From assembly GCF_905171775.1 (NCBI RefSeq), contig NC_053495.1:105629409-105693408 (forward strand): a DNA stretch of 64,000 nt. The letters run 5' to 3'. Below the pieces are notes generated by a model, which worked only from the letters and a program-made list of their open reading frames with translations, ran no database searches and was not told the DNA's origin. A program made the translations under genes and the position numbers. Positions 1 through 9,328 of this stretch are shown here, piece after piece (the stretch's first letter is position 1; the number at the start of each line of letters is the position of its first letter). The stretch is from Rana temporaria (taxonomy: Eukaryota > Chordata > Amphibia > Anura > Ranidae).

Positions 1-267
1 GCAAGGATCGAGGACAGGCTGACCGGGGCCGGAAAACGAGGACGGGTGGAAGGTAAAGGTGACCAGGGACCACTCCATTTCACAGCAAACAGGTCATCTG
101 GAAGGAGCAGGACACTGTCCCCACCCAGAATGAGAACTGACCCTGCCTGCTACTGGCCGTCATGAACATCCTGCTGGCATGGAAGGTACCGTACCAAGCA
201 TCACACACAGCTTCCCACAAACAGGCACTGCAGACTTGGACATGGTACACAGGAGGGGCTGCAGATC
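1..267. other. Leader sequence with no recognised feature
   Basis: Mixed-composition sequence upstream of the CT-rich block. I see no ORF with recognisable protein similarity, no terminal repeat and no RNA signature. Confidence 0.4.
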
Positions 268-1501
268 TTCCTCTCCCTCTCTCTGTCTCCCTCTCCCTCT
301 CCCTCTCTCCCTCTCCCTCTCTCTCCACTCTCTCCCCTTCTCTCTCCTCTCTCTCCCTTTCTCCTCTCTCTCCCCCTTATCTCTCTCCCCCCTCTCTCTC
401 CCCCTCTCCCCCCCTCTCTCTCTCTCTCTTTCTCTCTCTTCCCCTCTCTCTCCCCCTCTCTCTCTCCCCCCTCTCTCTCCCCCTCTCTCTCCCCCTCTCT
501 CTCTCCCCCTCTCTCTCTCTCTCCCCCTCTTTCTCTCTCCCCCCCTCCCCTCTCTCTCTCCCTCCCCTCCCCTCCCTCTCTCTCCCTCCCCTCCCTCTCT
601 CCCTCCCCTCCCTCTCTCCCCTCTCTCTCTCTCCCTCCCTCCCCTCCTTCTCTCTCCTCCTCTCTCTTCCCCTCTATTCTCTCTCCCCCTCTCTCTCCCC
701 CCTCTCCCCTCTCTCTCCGCCTCTGCCCTCTCTCTCTCCCCCTCTCCCCTCTCTCTCCCCCCTCTCCCCTCTCTCCCTCTCTCCCTTCCCTCCCTCTCTC
801 TCTCCCCTCTCTCTCTCTCTCCCCTCTTTCTCTCCTTCCCTCCCCTCCTTCTCTCTCCTTCTCCTCTCTCTCCCCTTCTCTCTCTCCCCTTCTCTCTCTC
901 CCCTCCTTCTCACTCTCCCCTCCTTCTCTCTCTCTCCCCTCCTTCTCTCTCTCCCCTCCTTCTCTCTTTCACCATCCTTCTCTCTCTCTCTATCTCTCTC
1001 CCCTCCTTCTCTCTCTCTCCCTTCTCCTTCTCTCTATCTCCCCTCCTTCTCTCTCTCCTCCTTCTCTCTCTCCCCCTTCTCTCTCTCCCCTCCTTCTCTC
1101 TCTCTCCTCTCTCTTCCTCCCTCTCTCTCTTCCTCCCCTCCCCCTCTCTCTCTCTCTCTCTCTCTTCCTCCCTTCCCTCTCTCCCCCCCTCCCATCCCTC
1201 TCTCTCTCTCTTCCTCTCTCCCCTTCTCCCCTTCTCCCCTTCTCTCTCTCTCTCCCTCTCCCTCTCTCTCTCTCCTTCTCTCTATCTCTCCTTCTCTCTC
1301 TCCTTCTTTTTCTCTCTCTGCTTCTCTCTCCTCCTTCTCTCTCCCCCTTCTCTCTCTCCCCCTTCTCTCTCTCCTCCTCTCTCTCTCCCCTTCTCTCTCT
1401 TTCCCCCCTCTCTCTCTATCCCTCCCCCTTTCTCTCTCTCCCCCCTCTCCTCTCTCTCTCCCCCCCTCTCTATCTCTCCCTCCCTCCCCTCCCTCTCTCT
1501 C
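268..1501. repeat. CT-rich simple repeat, about 1.2 kb
   Basis: Almost pure pyrimidine tract of CTCTCT and CCCTCTC units with short interruptions. It gives long Ser/Leu/Pro-only reading frames on the plus strand and Arg/Glu/Gly-only frames on the minus strand. These are composition artefacts, not genes. The strand asymmetry (C and T on plus, almost no A or G) could in principle favour H-DNA or triplex structure. Confidence 0.95.
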
Positions 1502-1556
1502 AATTCAGTTCAATTAAATTTCAATTCAAGTAAGCTTTATTGGCAGGACCAAATAC
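1502..1556. repeat. Short AATTCAA-rich interspersed-repeat fragment inside the CT block
   Basis: A 55-bp island of normal composition (AATTCAATT-like units, then AAGCTTTATTGGCAGGACC) lies between two CT-rich tracts. The motif resembles the end of an interspersed repeat seen in aquatic vertebrates, but I cannot name the family. Confidence 0.4.
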
Positions 1557-1710
1557 ATCTCTCTCTTCCTCTCTCTCTCTTTCTCTCTCTCTCTTCCTCT
1601 CTATCTCTCTTCCCCTCTCTCTCTCTCTTCCTCTCTCTCCCTCTCTTCCTCTCCTCCTCCCTCATTTTCCTCTCCCTCACCCTCCCTCTCACCCTCCCTC
1701 TCTCTCTCTT
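1557..1710. repeat. Second CT-rich simple-repeat tract
   Basis: CTCTCTTCCTC-type pyrimidine repeat of the same composition as the upstream block. It was probably continuous with that block before the 55-bp island was inserted or acquired. Confidence 0.9.
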
Positions 1711-2430
1711 TGCACTGGGATCCCCCCACTCTCCCTCCTCTGTAGATGTGGAATGATTAAGTGACACCCCTTTCCTATTCTCCCAAGGCACAGGGGGAAA
1801 CCCTAGAAGGGTTGTCACCTTGCTGGGTCCCAAATGTTGTATTGGCTGCATATGTCTGATGGGTGAGGAGGGTGCCCTGGAAGTGGTGCTGATTACCTGT
1901 GTGCTAGATCCACGCATCTTTCTGCAGCCATTTTTACTTGCTTGAATTTTTTTTTATCCATTATGGGCGTGATTTGGGCCTCGTGTAAAAATTTTTCCTA
2001 ATGCCTCACAAAGCCTAGAGCCGCCTCTGCCCCTGGTGTAGTATTTATTAATATCATAAACCACCATACAGCATAGTACAAATGTACTCACATTTAAATG
2101 TGTCTTTATTGGCACCAAAATAACCAGCTCAATCTCTATAGAGATGCAACTGCTCTGCTCTTGCCTGAAGCCAGCGTGAATTTCAATTACCAGAAGCTGT
2201 GGATTGGAACGGACTTCACCGGAACCAGGAGAGCCAACTGGATGTCCCGCTTCTACACATTTCACCAATCAGGCATCTTCAGGAAGCTCTGCAAAGATAT
2301 TTTAGTTTACATTTTTGATCAGTGTCCTGACAAGCTTTTCATTCCTTCTCCTGAGTATCAGAAATGTCTTATAATTATCCATAGGAACTATTCTCAATAT
2401 CTTAGGGAACAGCACAGACAAGAAATTTCT
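1711..2430. other. Unclassified sequence with one open frame
   Basis: No recognised gene. The longest plus-strand frame (2098-2457, 119 codons) begins directly after a stop, has no recognisable domain, and runs into the TTAA MITE at 2431, so its last codons belong to that element. The segment around 1965-2045 resembles a fragment of a dispersed repeat. I would not call a gene here. Confidence 0.35.
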
Positions 2431-2914
2431 TTAAAGGGGAGTTCCAGGCATTTTTAATGTTTATTAAAAGTCAGCAGCTACTAAAAGTGTAGCTGCTGGC
2501 TTTTAATAAACATGCACTCACCTGTGTGACACGCCGGCTGGAGCTCCGCTCCTCTCCCCCCCTCTCCGGCCGCCGTCCTCATTGTTACTGTGGGCACCCG
2601 GCCGTGACAGCTTTTGGCTTCACAGCCGGGCACTCACTGCGCATGCGTGAGTGATGCTGCGCTATCTGATTGGACAGGCGATCACCTGGGATCTGTCACG
2701 TGTCTCAGGCTATCGCCTACAGGGAGGGGCCGCCAAAAGGCGATATGACGTATCGCCTTAGCGGCCCCTGGGTGGAAGGAGGAAGTGGGACAGGATGTCC
2801 CACTCCTCCTGAAGCCCCCACTCCCCCCCAAAAAAATTACATGCCAAGTGGCATGTAAGGGGTCAAGGAGGGGATTAAGCGGAAGTTCCACTTTTGGGTG
2901 GAACTCCGCTTTAA
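2431..2914. mobile_element. TTAA-flanked MITE, family A (piggyBac- or Kolobok-like)
   Basis: The element is bounded by TTAA at 2431-2434 and 2911-2914. Terminal inverted repeats are AAGGGGAGTTCCA on the left and TGGAACTCCGCTT on the right. It has no coding capacity. A near-perfect hairpin (AAAAGTCAGCAGCTAC against GTAGCTGCTGGCTTTT) lies just inside the left end at about 2465-2508. Two related copies with the same AAAGCGGAGGTTC-type ends occur at 50167-50676 and 53878-54331. A TTAA target duplication is typical of piggyBac and Kolobok, and the sequence does not decide between them. Confidence 0.85.
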
Positions 2915-3492
2915 TAATGACACTAGACGTGCACCGCATAACACATGTTCCTCTTCAGTCCAAACCAATCTCTGTGTGTGCAATCTACTCTCAATACCAC
3001 AGCAACAGGGGACACACTCTGCATATTTACCAATGACAACTGATCTCTCTACTAGAGAAAAAATAATCAGTAAGAAAAGTCCAAAATGAAGAGGGTACCC
3101 ATTGTGAAAAACAAAAACATTTAATAAAGGATATGTGGAGTATTTTAAGGAGTAATACTGTTGGATAAACAGACTATGGACATGGAAGTGCACTGCATTT
3201 TAATACTACCTTCACTTGTGCAGATACACTACTAGAGATTAGCAAAAACGTATCTGAGTTTGGTCGGAGTATGTTCTGCTAACCCTATTAAAGTCGATAG
3301 GAGCCGATGGTAGTCGAATGTTAAAAAACATTAGTGCGCATTTTCCAGGCAAATATACTAGGTATTGTAAACAAATGGCATGTGTGTTGTGGGCGCTACC
3401 ACAGGGGACATATACACAAGCATGCAAAACAAATGTTTCAAATTCCAGCAGCAATTTCAGTAATGCTTAAAGGGAAACATTAAAAATAACCC
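2915..3492. other. Unclassified intergenic sequence
   Basis: AT-rich sequence with no readable protein similarity. A TTAAAGGGAAAC motif near 3469 resembles a TTAA-element terminus, but no partner end is visible. Confidence 0.35.
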
Positions 3493-3495
3493 TTA

Positions 3496-3933
3496 TGCCC
3501 CGTACACACCATCACTTTATGTGATGAAAAAAAATGACGTTTTTAAAAACGTCACTTTAATTGACCGTGTGTGGGGGAAAACGTTGTTTTATGTCTTCTA
3601 AAAAACGACCAAAAAAAATTGAAGCATGCTTCAATTTTATGTGTCGTTTTTCAAAACGTCAACTTTTACTTCACAGAAATTGACTGTGTGTAGCAAAAAA
3701 CGTAGTTTAAAACAACGTTTTTTCACCCGCGCATGCCCAGAAGCTACTTATGAAGCGAGCTTCAATTGAAAAACGTGATGGAACGTAACCTCGCTTTGCT
3801 AGAACATTGTGAGAAAAACGATGGTGTGTAGGCAACTTCGTCTTTGAAAATTGAAGTTTCAAAAACGTCATTTTTTACTTCACAGAAAATGTCTTTTTTT
3901 TTCATCACATAAAGTGATGGTGTGTATGCGGCA
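3496..3933. mobile_element. Harbinger-type MITE with TGCC(C/G)CGTACACACC ends
   Basis: Long inverted repeats begin TGCCCCGTACACACCATC and end GATGGTGTGTATGCGGCA. They extend through ATCACTTTATGTGATGAAAAA and are about 100 bp or more with mismatches. Flanking bases are TTA on the left and TAA on the right, consistent with the TWA 3-bp target preference of PIF/Harbinger elements. It has no ORF. A second copy of the same family sits at 61803-62227. Confidence 0.85.
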
Positions 3934-3936
3934 TAA

Positions 3937-4880
3937 GGCCTTGTTCACACTTGCTCAAAATACTGACACTTAACAAACACGCCTATAGCATTAATGCGAG
4001 TCGTTTGTTGAGTTTGCGTCACATTTAACGTGTGATAAAGTTAAGAAACAAAGCAATGTGATGCAACATAAATGCTTTGGGCCAGATTCAGAAAGATCAG
4101 CGGATCTTTCTGCCGGTGTAACATATGTCATTTACGTTACGCCGCCGCAAGTTTTTCAGGCAAGTGTTTTATTCACAAAGTAAAGTTGCGGCGGCGTAGT
4201 GTAAATCACGCGGCGGAATTCAAATTTGGCGGGTAGGGGGCGTGTATCATTTAAATGAAGCGCGTCCCCGCGCCGAACGAACTGCGCATGCGCCGTCCGT
4301 AAAATATCCCAGTGTGCATTGCTCCAAATGACGTCGCAAGGACGTCCAGACCCATTCACGGACGACTTACGCAAACAACGTAAAATTTCAACATTTCAAC
4401 GCGGGAACGACGGCCATACTTAACATAGGATACGCCACCTAGGGGGCAGCTTTATCTTTACGCCGGCATACCTCTTACGGAAACGTATCTTTACTGCGAC
4501 GGGCAAGCATACGCTCGTGAATCAGCGTATCTACTAATTTGCATATTCTACGCCGAACTCAATGGAAGCACCACCTAGCGGCCAGCGGAAATATTGCACC
4601 CTAAGATACGACAGCGCAGGCCGTCGTATCTTAGGTAGGTTTAAGTGTATCTCAGTTTGAGCATACACTTAAACATGCAACGGGCTTAGATTGCGAGTTA
4701 CATCGGTGTATCTACTGATACGCTGGCGTAACTCTTTGTGAATCTGGCCCTTTATGTTTTGTTATAGTGAACAGCACTGTGTGCTGTCCATATTATCAAT
4801 TGCAGACTGCTTTACAAGGGGTTTGAGGAGAGATAAAAATGTGCCCAAAACTCCTGCTTTCAATCAGTGTAAACAGGGCC
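3937..4880. mobile_element. Harbinger-type MITE, interrupted by another MITE
   Basis: Ends GGCCTTGTTCACAC and GTGTAAACAGGGCC are inverted and are flanked by TAA (3934-3936 and 4881-4883), a clean 3-bp duplication. The interior is split at 4079-4750 by a GGGCCAGATTC-type MITE. The left TAA is also the right flank of the preceding MITE, so the two elements abut with one shared trinucleotide. Confidence 0.8.
4079..4750. mobile_element. GGGCCAGATTC MITE nested in the preceding MITE
   Basis: Termini GGGCCAGATTCA and TGAATCTGGCCC are flanked by TTT on both sides (4076-4078 and 4751-4753). The interior is rich in GCCGGCGTA and TACGCC motifs, as at the ends of the coding Harbinger elements at 16691 and 20305. 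That makes this a plausible nonautonomous relative of them. It has no coding capacity. Confidence 0.85.
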
Positions 4881-4976
4881 TAAAAATATGCCCAGAGGTT
4901 GCCCTGACCATGAAGTGAAGCATCGGTTTTATGTATCCAACCTACTACAGCAATACTGACATTTACTAAGAAAAAC

Positions 4977-4979
<3 letters not shown>

Positions 4980-5025
<46 letters not shown>
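4980..5025. repeat. (AT)n microsatellite
   Basis: About 23 AT dinucleotides directly abut the left LTR. An ATATATATAT stretch also follows the right LTR at 8115, so the LTR element appears to have inserted into this microsatellite. Confidence 0.95.
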
Positions 5026-5026
<1 letters not shown>

Positions 5027-5029
<3 letters not shown>

Positions 5030-5603
5030 CAGGAAGTCAGGTAAATCTGTGGGTGTTGTCACAGACGGAACATACATTTCTGCCTTGTTTAGACAATACA
5101 CCAATTGTTATTAGGCGTCGGCTGCAAACGTAGCCAGAAAAGGCTAAAAGCCGCTGGAAGACTTCAGCTGTTCAGAATGAGGCAATTAAGGCCTCTATAA
5201 GTAGTCCAGAGGATTACCACTAATATTCTGCATCCTGAGTCTTTGTGAGTAAGGAGAGCAGTGCCAGAAAGTCTTCTGAGAAGGTGAGGAGAGGATTGAT
5301 TTTTCTGTGTGATAAAAATCAAAAGACTATTGTTTTTCTGCTGTATGACCAGCAATGTCTGCCCAGCACTAGGCTGTGCCAGACTTCCTAGATAGGTTCC
5401 TGTGTGGTGAAGATAGACGCCCCAAGTGGCCAGGGTTTATTTTATTTTTGATTTTGTTTATGCTGCACTTGTTTCCAGCAAGATGGAAGAATAAACCAAA
5501 ATCTTTGTTTTCAACCGTCTTCGACTGCCTGTCTGTATAAATTCAGTGTGTGGTGAACCCATCCAAGGGGTCACACACCCCGCTACCGAGCTAACCCCTT
5601 ACA
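5027..5603 (+). repeat. 5' LTR of the Gmr1-like element
   Basis: The LTR probably starts TGACAGG just after the (AT)n repeat and ends CCCCTTACA. The end is certain because it matches the 3' LTR. The start is inferred because the matching part of the 3' LTR is deleted. It contains a TATA-like CTCTATAAG near 5192 and an AATAAA polyadenylation motif near 5491. The leader after the LTR begins CATGGTGGAGTGCC. I could not assign the primer tRNA. Confidence 0.75.
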
Positions 5604-5641
5604 CATGGTGGAGTGCCGCGGGCAATTAAAGTAAACCCAAA

Positions 5642-6868
5642 ATGGAGGAGATACTGAAACAGCTGGCTTTGGCAAATGCAAATCAACAACAGACGAATGC
5701 AGGTTTGCAGCGAAGCATTGCAGCTCAACAACAGAGCCGTGCAGCTCAACAACAGGTTTACCAAGAGAGCATGGCAGCTCAACAACAGGCTCACGCAGCT
5801 CAACAACAGGCTCACCAAGAGAGCATGGCAGCTCAACAACAGGTTCACCAAGAGAGCCTTGCAGCTCACCGTGAGAGCATTGCAGGCTTGGAACAGAGAC
5901 ACCAGTAGCAAATGGAGGCCATCGTGAAACAGCTTCAGAGACAGCAGACCGAGGCTGGGAGTCAGGCCAGTAACATACCGACTTTTCAGGTACAACACTT
6001 ATTGCCAAAGATGACTGCAGATGAGGACCCTGAGATGTTTCTGACCACGTTTGAGAGAGCAGCGGAAAGAGAGCGTTGGCCTAAAGACCAGTGGGCTGGA
6101 CCAGTGGCCCCCCTATTATCTGCAGAAGCCCAAAAGGCATATTTCGATTTGGAGCTTGCAGACGCAAAAAACTATGTTCGAATTAAAAGAGGAAATATTG
6201 GCACGTTTCGGTGTAACCCTGGATGTCCATGCTCAGCGGGTCCACAATTGGAGTTATCAGCAGAGGAAGCCACCTCGGTCGCAGATGTATGACCTCATCC
6301 ATTTGGCTAGGAAATGGCTGCAGCCAGAAACTCTGTCCAGACCAAAAATTTTGGAGCGGAGTAGTCATGGACAAATTTCTTAGGTCTCTTCCTAACACCC
6401 TGCAGAAATGGGTGAACCATGGTGGTCCTGAAACCGCAGACAAACTTGTAGACTTGGTCGAAAGGTACCTAACAACGGAGAATTTGTCCTCTTCCACCAG
6501 AGACGCACCCCAAGACCAGACCCTCCCCACTTATAGGTAAGACTGCATTAAGGGATGGGGGTGGAGAGAGGGACCAAGGAGCAACTAGAGGAATTATCGG
6601 GACTACTGCTAATGTTTGGCGAGAGCGGCCTGGAAGACCCATCCCACAGGAGAGGACCAGAAGGTTGATTTGTTACCGTTGCTGGGAAGAGGGACATGTA
6701 GTAGCGGTTTGCCCAACGGGCAATGAACCCATGCAGTGTGACTATCTGACAGAGAGACGACAGTCCCTTTTTGCAACCACATGCACTGCAGTAAAGGGAA
6801 ATGAGAAACCTTTATATAGAATGTGCTTAGATGGTAAAAAATGTTGTGGTATTGTTGGATTCAGGTAG
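5642..6868 (+). pseudogene. gag of Gmr1-like element (SCAN-like capsid plus CCHC knuckle), disrupted
   Basis: The region starts with a Gln/Ala-rich coiled region of about 88 codons built from repeats of AAQQQ and HQES type. A TAG stop at about 5906-5908 is followed in frame by the rest of the protein. The next domain has the hallmarks of the SCAN/Gmr1 capsid fold: a DPEMFLTTFE motif, WP..W, a LSAEAQKAY motif, then WLQPE and FLRSLP segments. Frame changes near 6180 and 6350 break it. A further frame carries a zinc knuckle at about 6668-6712 (C-x2-C-x4-H-x4-C, beginning CYRC). Known function: Gag coats retrotransposon RNA and forms particles. This copy cannot make an intact Gag. Confidence 0.8.
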
Positions 6869-7679
6869 CCTGGTCACCTTAGTGAAAAGTGATCTAGTGG
6901 TGGGAAAAACCTTACATCCTAGGAAAATGGCTGTAGTTTGTGTACATGGGGACACTCGAGAATATCCGGTGACTACGGTTTCCTTTGAAACCTCCCTCGT
7001 TAACTTGTGTCACCAGGTGGGTTTAGTTCCCAAACTGCCACATGACTCCATTGTGGGAAGGGATTTCCCAAAATTCTGGGAACTCTGGGACTGCCCAGAT
7101 TCCCCAGTAGGTGGTTCTTCTGAGTCTGAACCATCTAGTCCAGAAAACTATAACTGTGAGGATTCTCCTGAGTTTCCATTCTCAGTATTATCAGGGGAAA
7201 CACCAGTCCCTAGGGAGGAGCCTGCTACCTTGGAAGAGGAACAGCGGCCGATAGGGTTTGATGACCTTGAGGTGCACAGAGAAAACTTTGTCACTGAGCA
7301 ATTGAGGGACCCCACATTGCTAAGAGCCCGGGAGAATGTAGTGAAGATAGATGGGGAGTTAGTTAACCCTGACGAGAGGGTTGCCCTCCCTTACTTCATT
7401 ATTGAAAGGGACCTGTTATATCAAGTGTCACAGAGGATAGAGGACACCATTGAGCAACTGGTAGTGCCTAAACCGTACCGCAAGATGGTTTTGGAACTGG
7501 CCCATGGGCACATTCTTGGGGGACATTTGGGAGCGGAAAAAACCCGGGAGATGATCACCCAGAGGTTTTATTGGCCATGGATCACTAAAGAAGTGGAATT
7601 GTACTGCTCTTCCTGTCCAGTGTCAGATTACTGCACCCATGCCACATTTCCGCTGGAAGACTTCAGCTGTTCAGAATGA
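6831..7679 (+). pseudogene. Protease plus integrase N-terminal fragment of Gmr1-like pol
   Basis: An open frame of 282 codons. Residues 7-16 contain the aspartic protease active site LLDSGS, and a later DSIVGRDFP segment matches the protease C-terminal region. After an acidic linker (about residues 95-150) comes an integrase zinc-binding domain near residues 215-265, with HGHILGGHLGAEKT followed by a C-x2-C pair. The last codons read into the LTR (LEDFSCSE), so the protein ends artificially at the deletion junction near 7650. No reverse transcriptase lies between protease and integrase. The first codons overlap the gag-frame end in another frame. Confidence 0.85.
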
Positions 7680-8114
7680 GGCAATTAAGGCCTCTATAAG
7701 TAGTCCAGAGGATTACCACTAATATTCTGCATCCTGAGTCTTTGTGAGTAAGGAGAGCAGTGCCAGAAAGTCTTCTGAGAAGGTGAGGAGAGGATTGATT
7801 TTTCTGTGTGATAAAAATCAAAAGACTATTGTTTTTCTGCTGTATGACCAGCAATGTCTGCCCAGCACTAGGCTGTGCCAGACTTCCTAGATAGGTTTCT
7901 GTGTGGTGAAGATAGACGCCCCAAGTGGCCAGGGTTTATTTTATGTTTGATTTTGTTTATGCTGTTTGGATGCTTGCACTTGTTTCCAGCAAGATGGAAG
8001 AATAAACCAAAATCTTTGTTTTCAACCGTCTTCGACTGCCTGTCTGTATAAATTCAGTGTGTGGTGAACCCATCCAAGGGGTCACACACCCCGCTACCGA
8101 GCTAACCCCTTACA
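7650..8114 (+). repeat. 3' LTR, 5'-truncated
   Basis: Matches 5151-5603 with two substitutions and a 12-bp insertion near 7964. The first roughly 124 bp of the LTR are absent because the internal deletion ends inside the LTR. The LTR ends CCCCTTACA and is followed by ATATATATAT. Confidence 0.9.
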
Positions 8115-8249
8115 ATATATATATCCCAGCCACTTCATTCTATTTATGAAAAAAGGGGCCAGGGATTTCCTTTGCCAATACCAGACTCTACATGAGGGTC
8201 TGATATACATATTCATGTGGGATCCCCACACAAAAACATATCATATGGC

Positions 8250-8308
8250 AGCCCTCAGATTTTCCACTTGCCTACTAACATTTTGCGAGTGGAAAATGAG
8301 GGCTGGCG
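8250..8308. repeat. Short hairpin
   Basis: Inverted repeat CAGCCCTCA(G)ATTTTCCACTTGC with GCGAGTGGAAAATGAGGGCTG, separated by a short loop. It lies between the LTR element and the larger foldback and belongs to no recognised family. Confidence 0.7.
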
Positions 8309-8374
8309 AGGAGCTGGGCAGCCTGGGAGCGGAGGGGGTTAATCAGGAGCCGTTCTCCAAGGGACTGCCCTATG

Positions 8375-8670
8375 GGATGAGAGCATGGAGGAAGAGGAAA
8401 GCCTCAGGATCACAGAACGTGGATAGCCTGCAGTAACAGCTAACATTACAATTGCCTCCGCTCTGCTCACTGACACACACAGCCCCGCCTCCTCCTGACC
8501 CTGCACCTATAATAGACAGAATGCAGGTCCAATGCTCTTTCACAGGCGAGGAGGAGGTGGGGCTGTGTATGATGGTGAGCAGAGCAGAGGAAAATTGTAA
8601 TGTAAGCTGTTCCGGTGTGCTATTCTGCTCTGTGATCCCACAGCTTTCCTCTTATTTCAGTCATGATCCG
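8375..8670. repeat. Foldback repeat with about 120-bp imperfect arms
   Basis: The left arm (about 8375-8500) and right arm (about 8545-8670) pair over CCGCTCTGCTCAC, AGCCCCGCCTCCTCC, AACATTACAATT and AAGAGGAAAGC blocks. No coding content. Probably the body of a dispersed foldback element. Outer ends and target duplication were not resolved. Confidence 0.65.
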
Positions 8671-8702
8671 GCCACCATCTCTCTTCCTCTGCCCAGGCTA
8701 AG

Positions 8703-8873
8703 CTGCAATGGTGGGCACAGTGAGGCTGCATTGGTGGGCACAGTGAGACTGCATTGGTGGGCACAAGTCAGGCTGCATTGGTGGGCACAGGTCATGCTGC
8801 AATGATGGGTACAGATCACACTGCATTGATGGGCACTGACAAGGCTGCATTGATAGGCACAGGTGAGCCTGCA
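8703..8873. repeat. Minisatellite, roughly 19-21-bp unit
   Basis: About eight degenerate copies of a CTGCATTGGTGGGCACAG-like unit. The array stops at the TTAA of the next MITE, which inserted at or beside its edge. Confidence 0.85.
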
Positions 8874-9328
8874 TTAAAGTTGTTGTTAATATTTATATAT
8901 ATTTTTTGTAACTTAATTCTGCATAAAACATTTATGTGTCATTTCATGAGATAATTTATGAGGGCGTGTTTAGGGGCAGAATAGGGTAGAGGTTGGGTGA
9001 GGCAACTGGTTGCGAGTAATCCTTGAGGCCTGGCTAGTAGCTCAGGACTTGAAATTTTGAGCCCTGGCATATGGGTTCCTCACATACAGTGCCGGACCTT
9101 CAGAGCATGTTCCATAAACGTCATTGCACCCCTGTCCCCTGGTCAGAGGACGCAAACCCAGAAAGAAGACCAGGGGAAAGATGTCAGCTCTGTCAGCGGT
9201 GACAGCGTGACTCTGGAGGGCTTTGCTTTAAGGCAAGTTTCTCGTAATGTGCTAGTATGCATACTAGCACATTATGACATTGCCTTGCATGTTTTTTTTC
9301 TGTACACTGCAGTTTACTACTACTTTAA
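8874..9328. mobile_element. TTAA-flanked MITE, family B
   Basis: Bounded by TTAA (8874-8877 and 9325-9328), with ends AAGTTGTTGTTAA and TTTACTACTACTT in inverted orientation. A perfect hairpin TAATGTGCTAGTATGC/GCATACTAGCACATTA lies at 9245-9274. The related hairpin ATGAGCTAGTATGC occurs in the TTAA element at 12392-13460, so the two share a family. No ORF. Confidence 0.75.

Larger units (their letters stand above)
5027..8114 (+). mobile_element. Gmr1-like Ty3/gypsy LTR retrotransposon, internally deleted
   Basis: Two direct LTRs bracket a gag region with SCAN-like homology, a CCHC zinc knuckle, a protease with a DSG active site, and the HHCC zinc-binding start of an integrase. The integrase follows the protease with no reverse transcriptase between them. 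That is the copia-like order known for Gmr1-type gypsy elements. The integrase core, reverse transcriptase, RNase H and the first part of the 3' LTR are missing, apparently in one deletion at 7650. The remaining LTRs differ by two substitutions and one 12-bp indel by eye, so the insertion is young. It lies in an (AT)n repeat. Confidence 0.85.

Noticed and set aside
162..1756. Two overlapping plus-strand frames of 451 and 525 codons
   Set aside because: Composed almost only of Ser, Leu and Pro from a CT-rich simple repeat. Mirror frames on the minus strand are Arg/Glu/Gly-only.
2098..2457. 119-codon plus-strand frame as a possible host exon
   Set aside because: No recognisable domain, starts straight after a stop, no convincing splice sites, and its end lies in a TTAA MITE.
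5164..7854. Identical 63-codon minus-strand frames at 5164-5355 and 7663-7854
   Set aside because: Both lie in the two LTR copies in antisense. The identity only reflects the LTR duplication.
8703..8873. Regularly spaced repeats that could be read as a CRISPR array
   Set aside because: Degenerate units without unique spacers in eukaryotic repeat DNA. It is a minisatellite. The same holds for 32228-32490.
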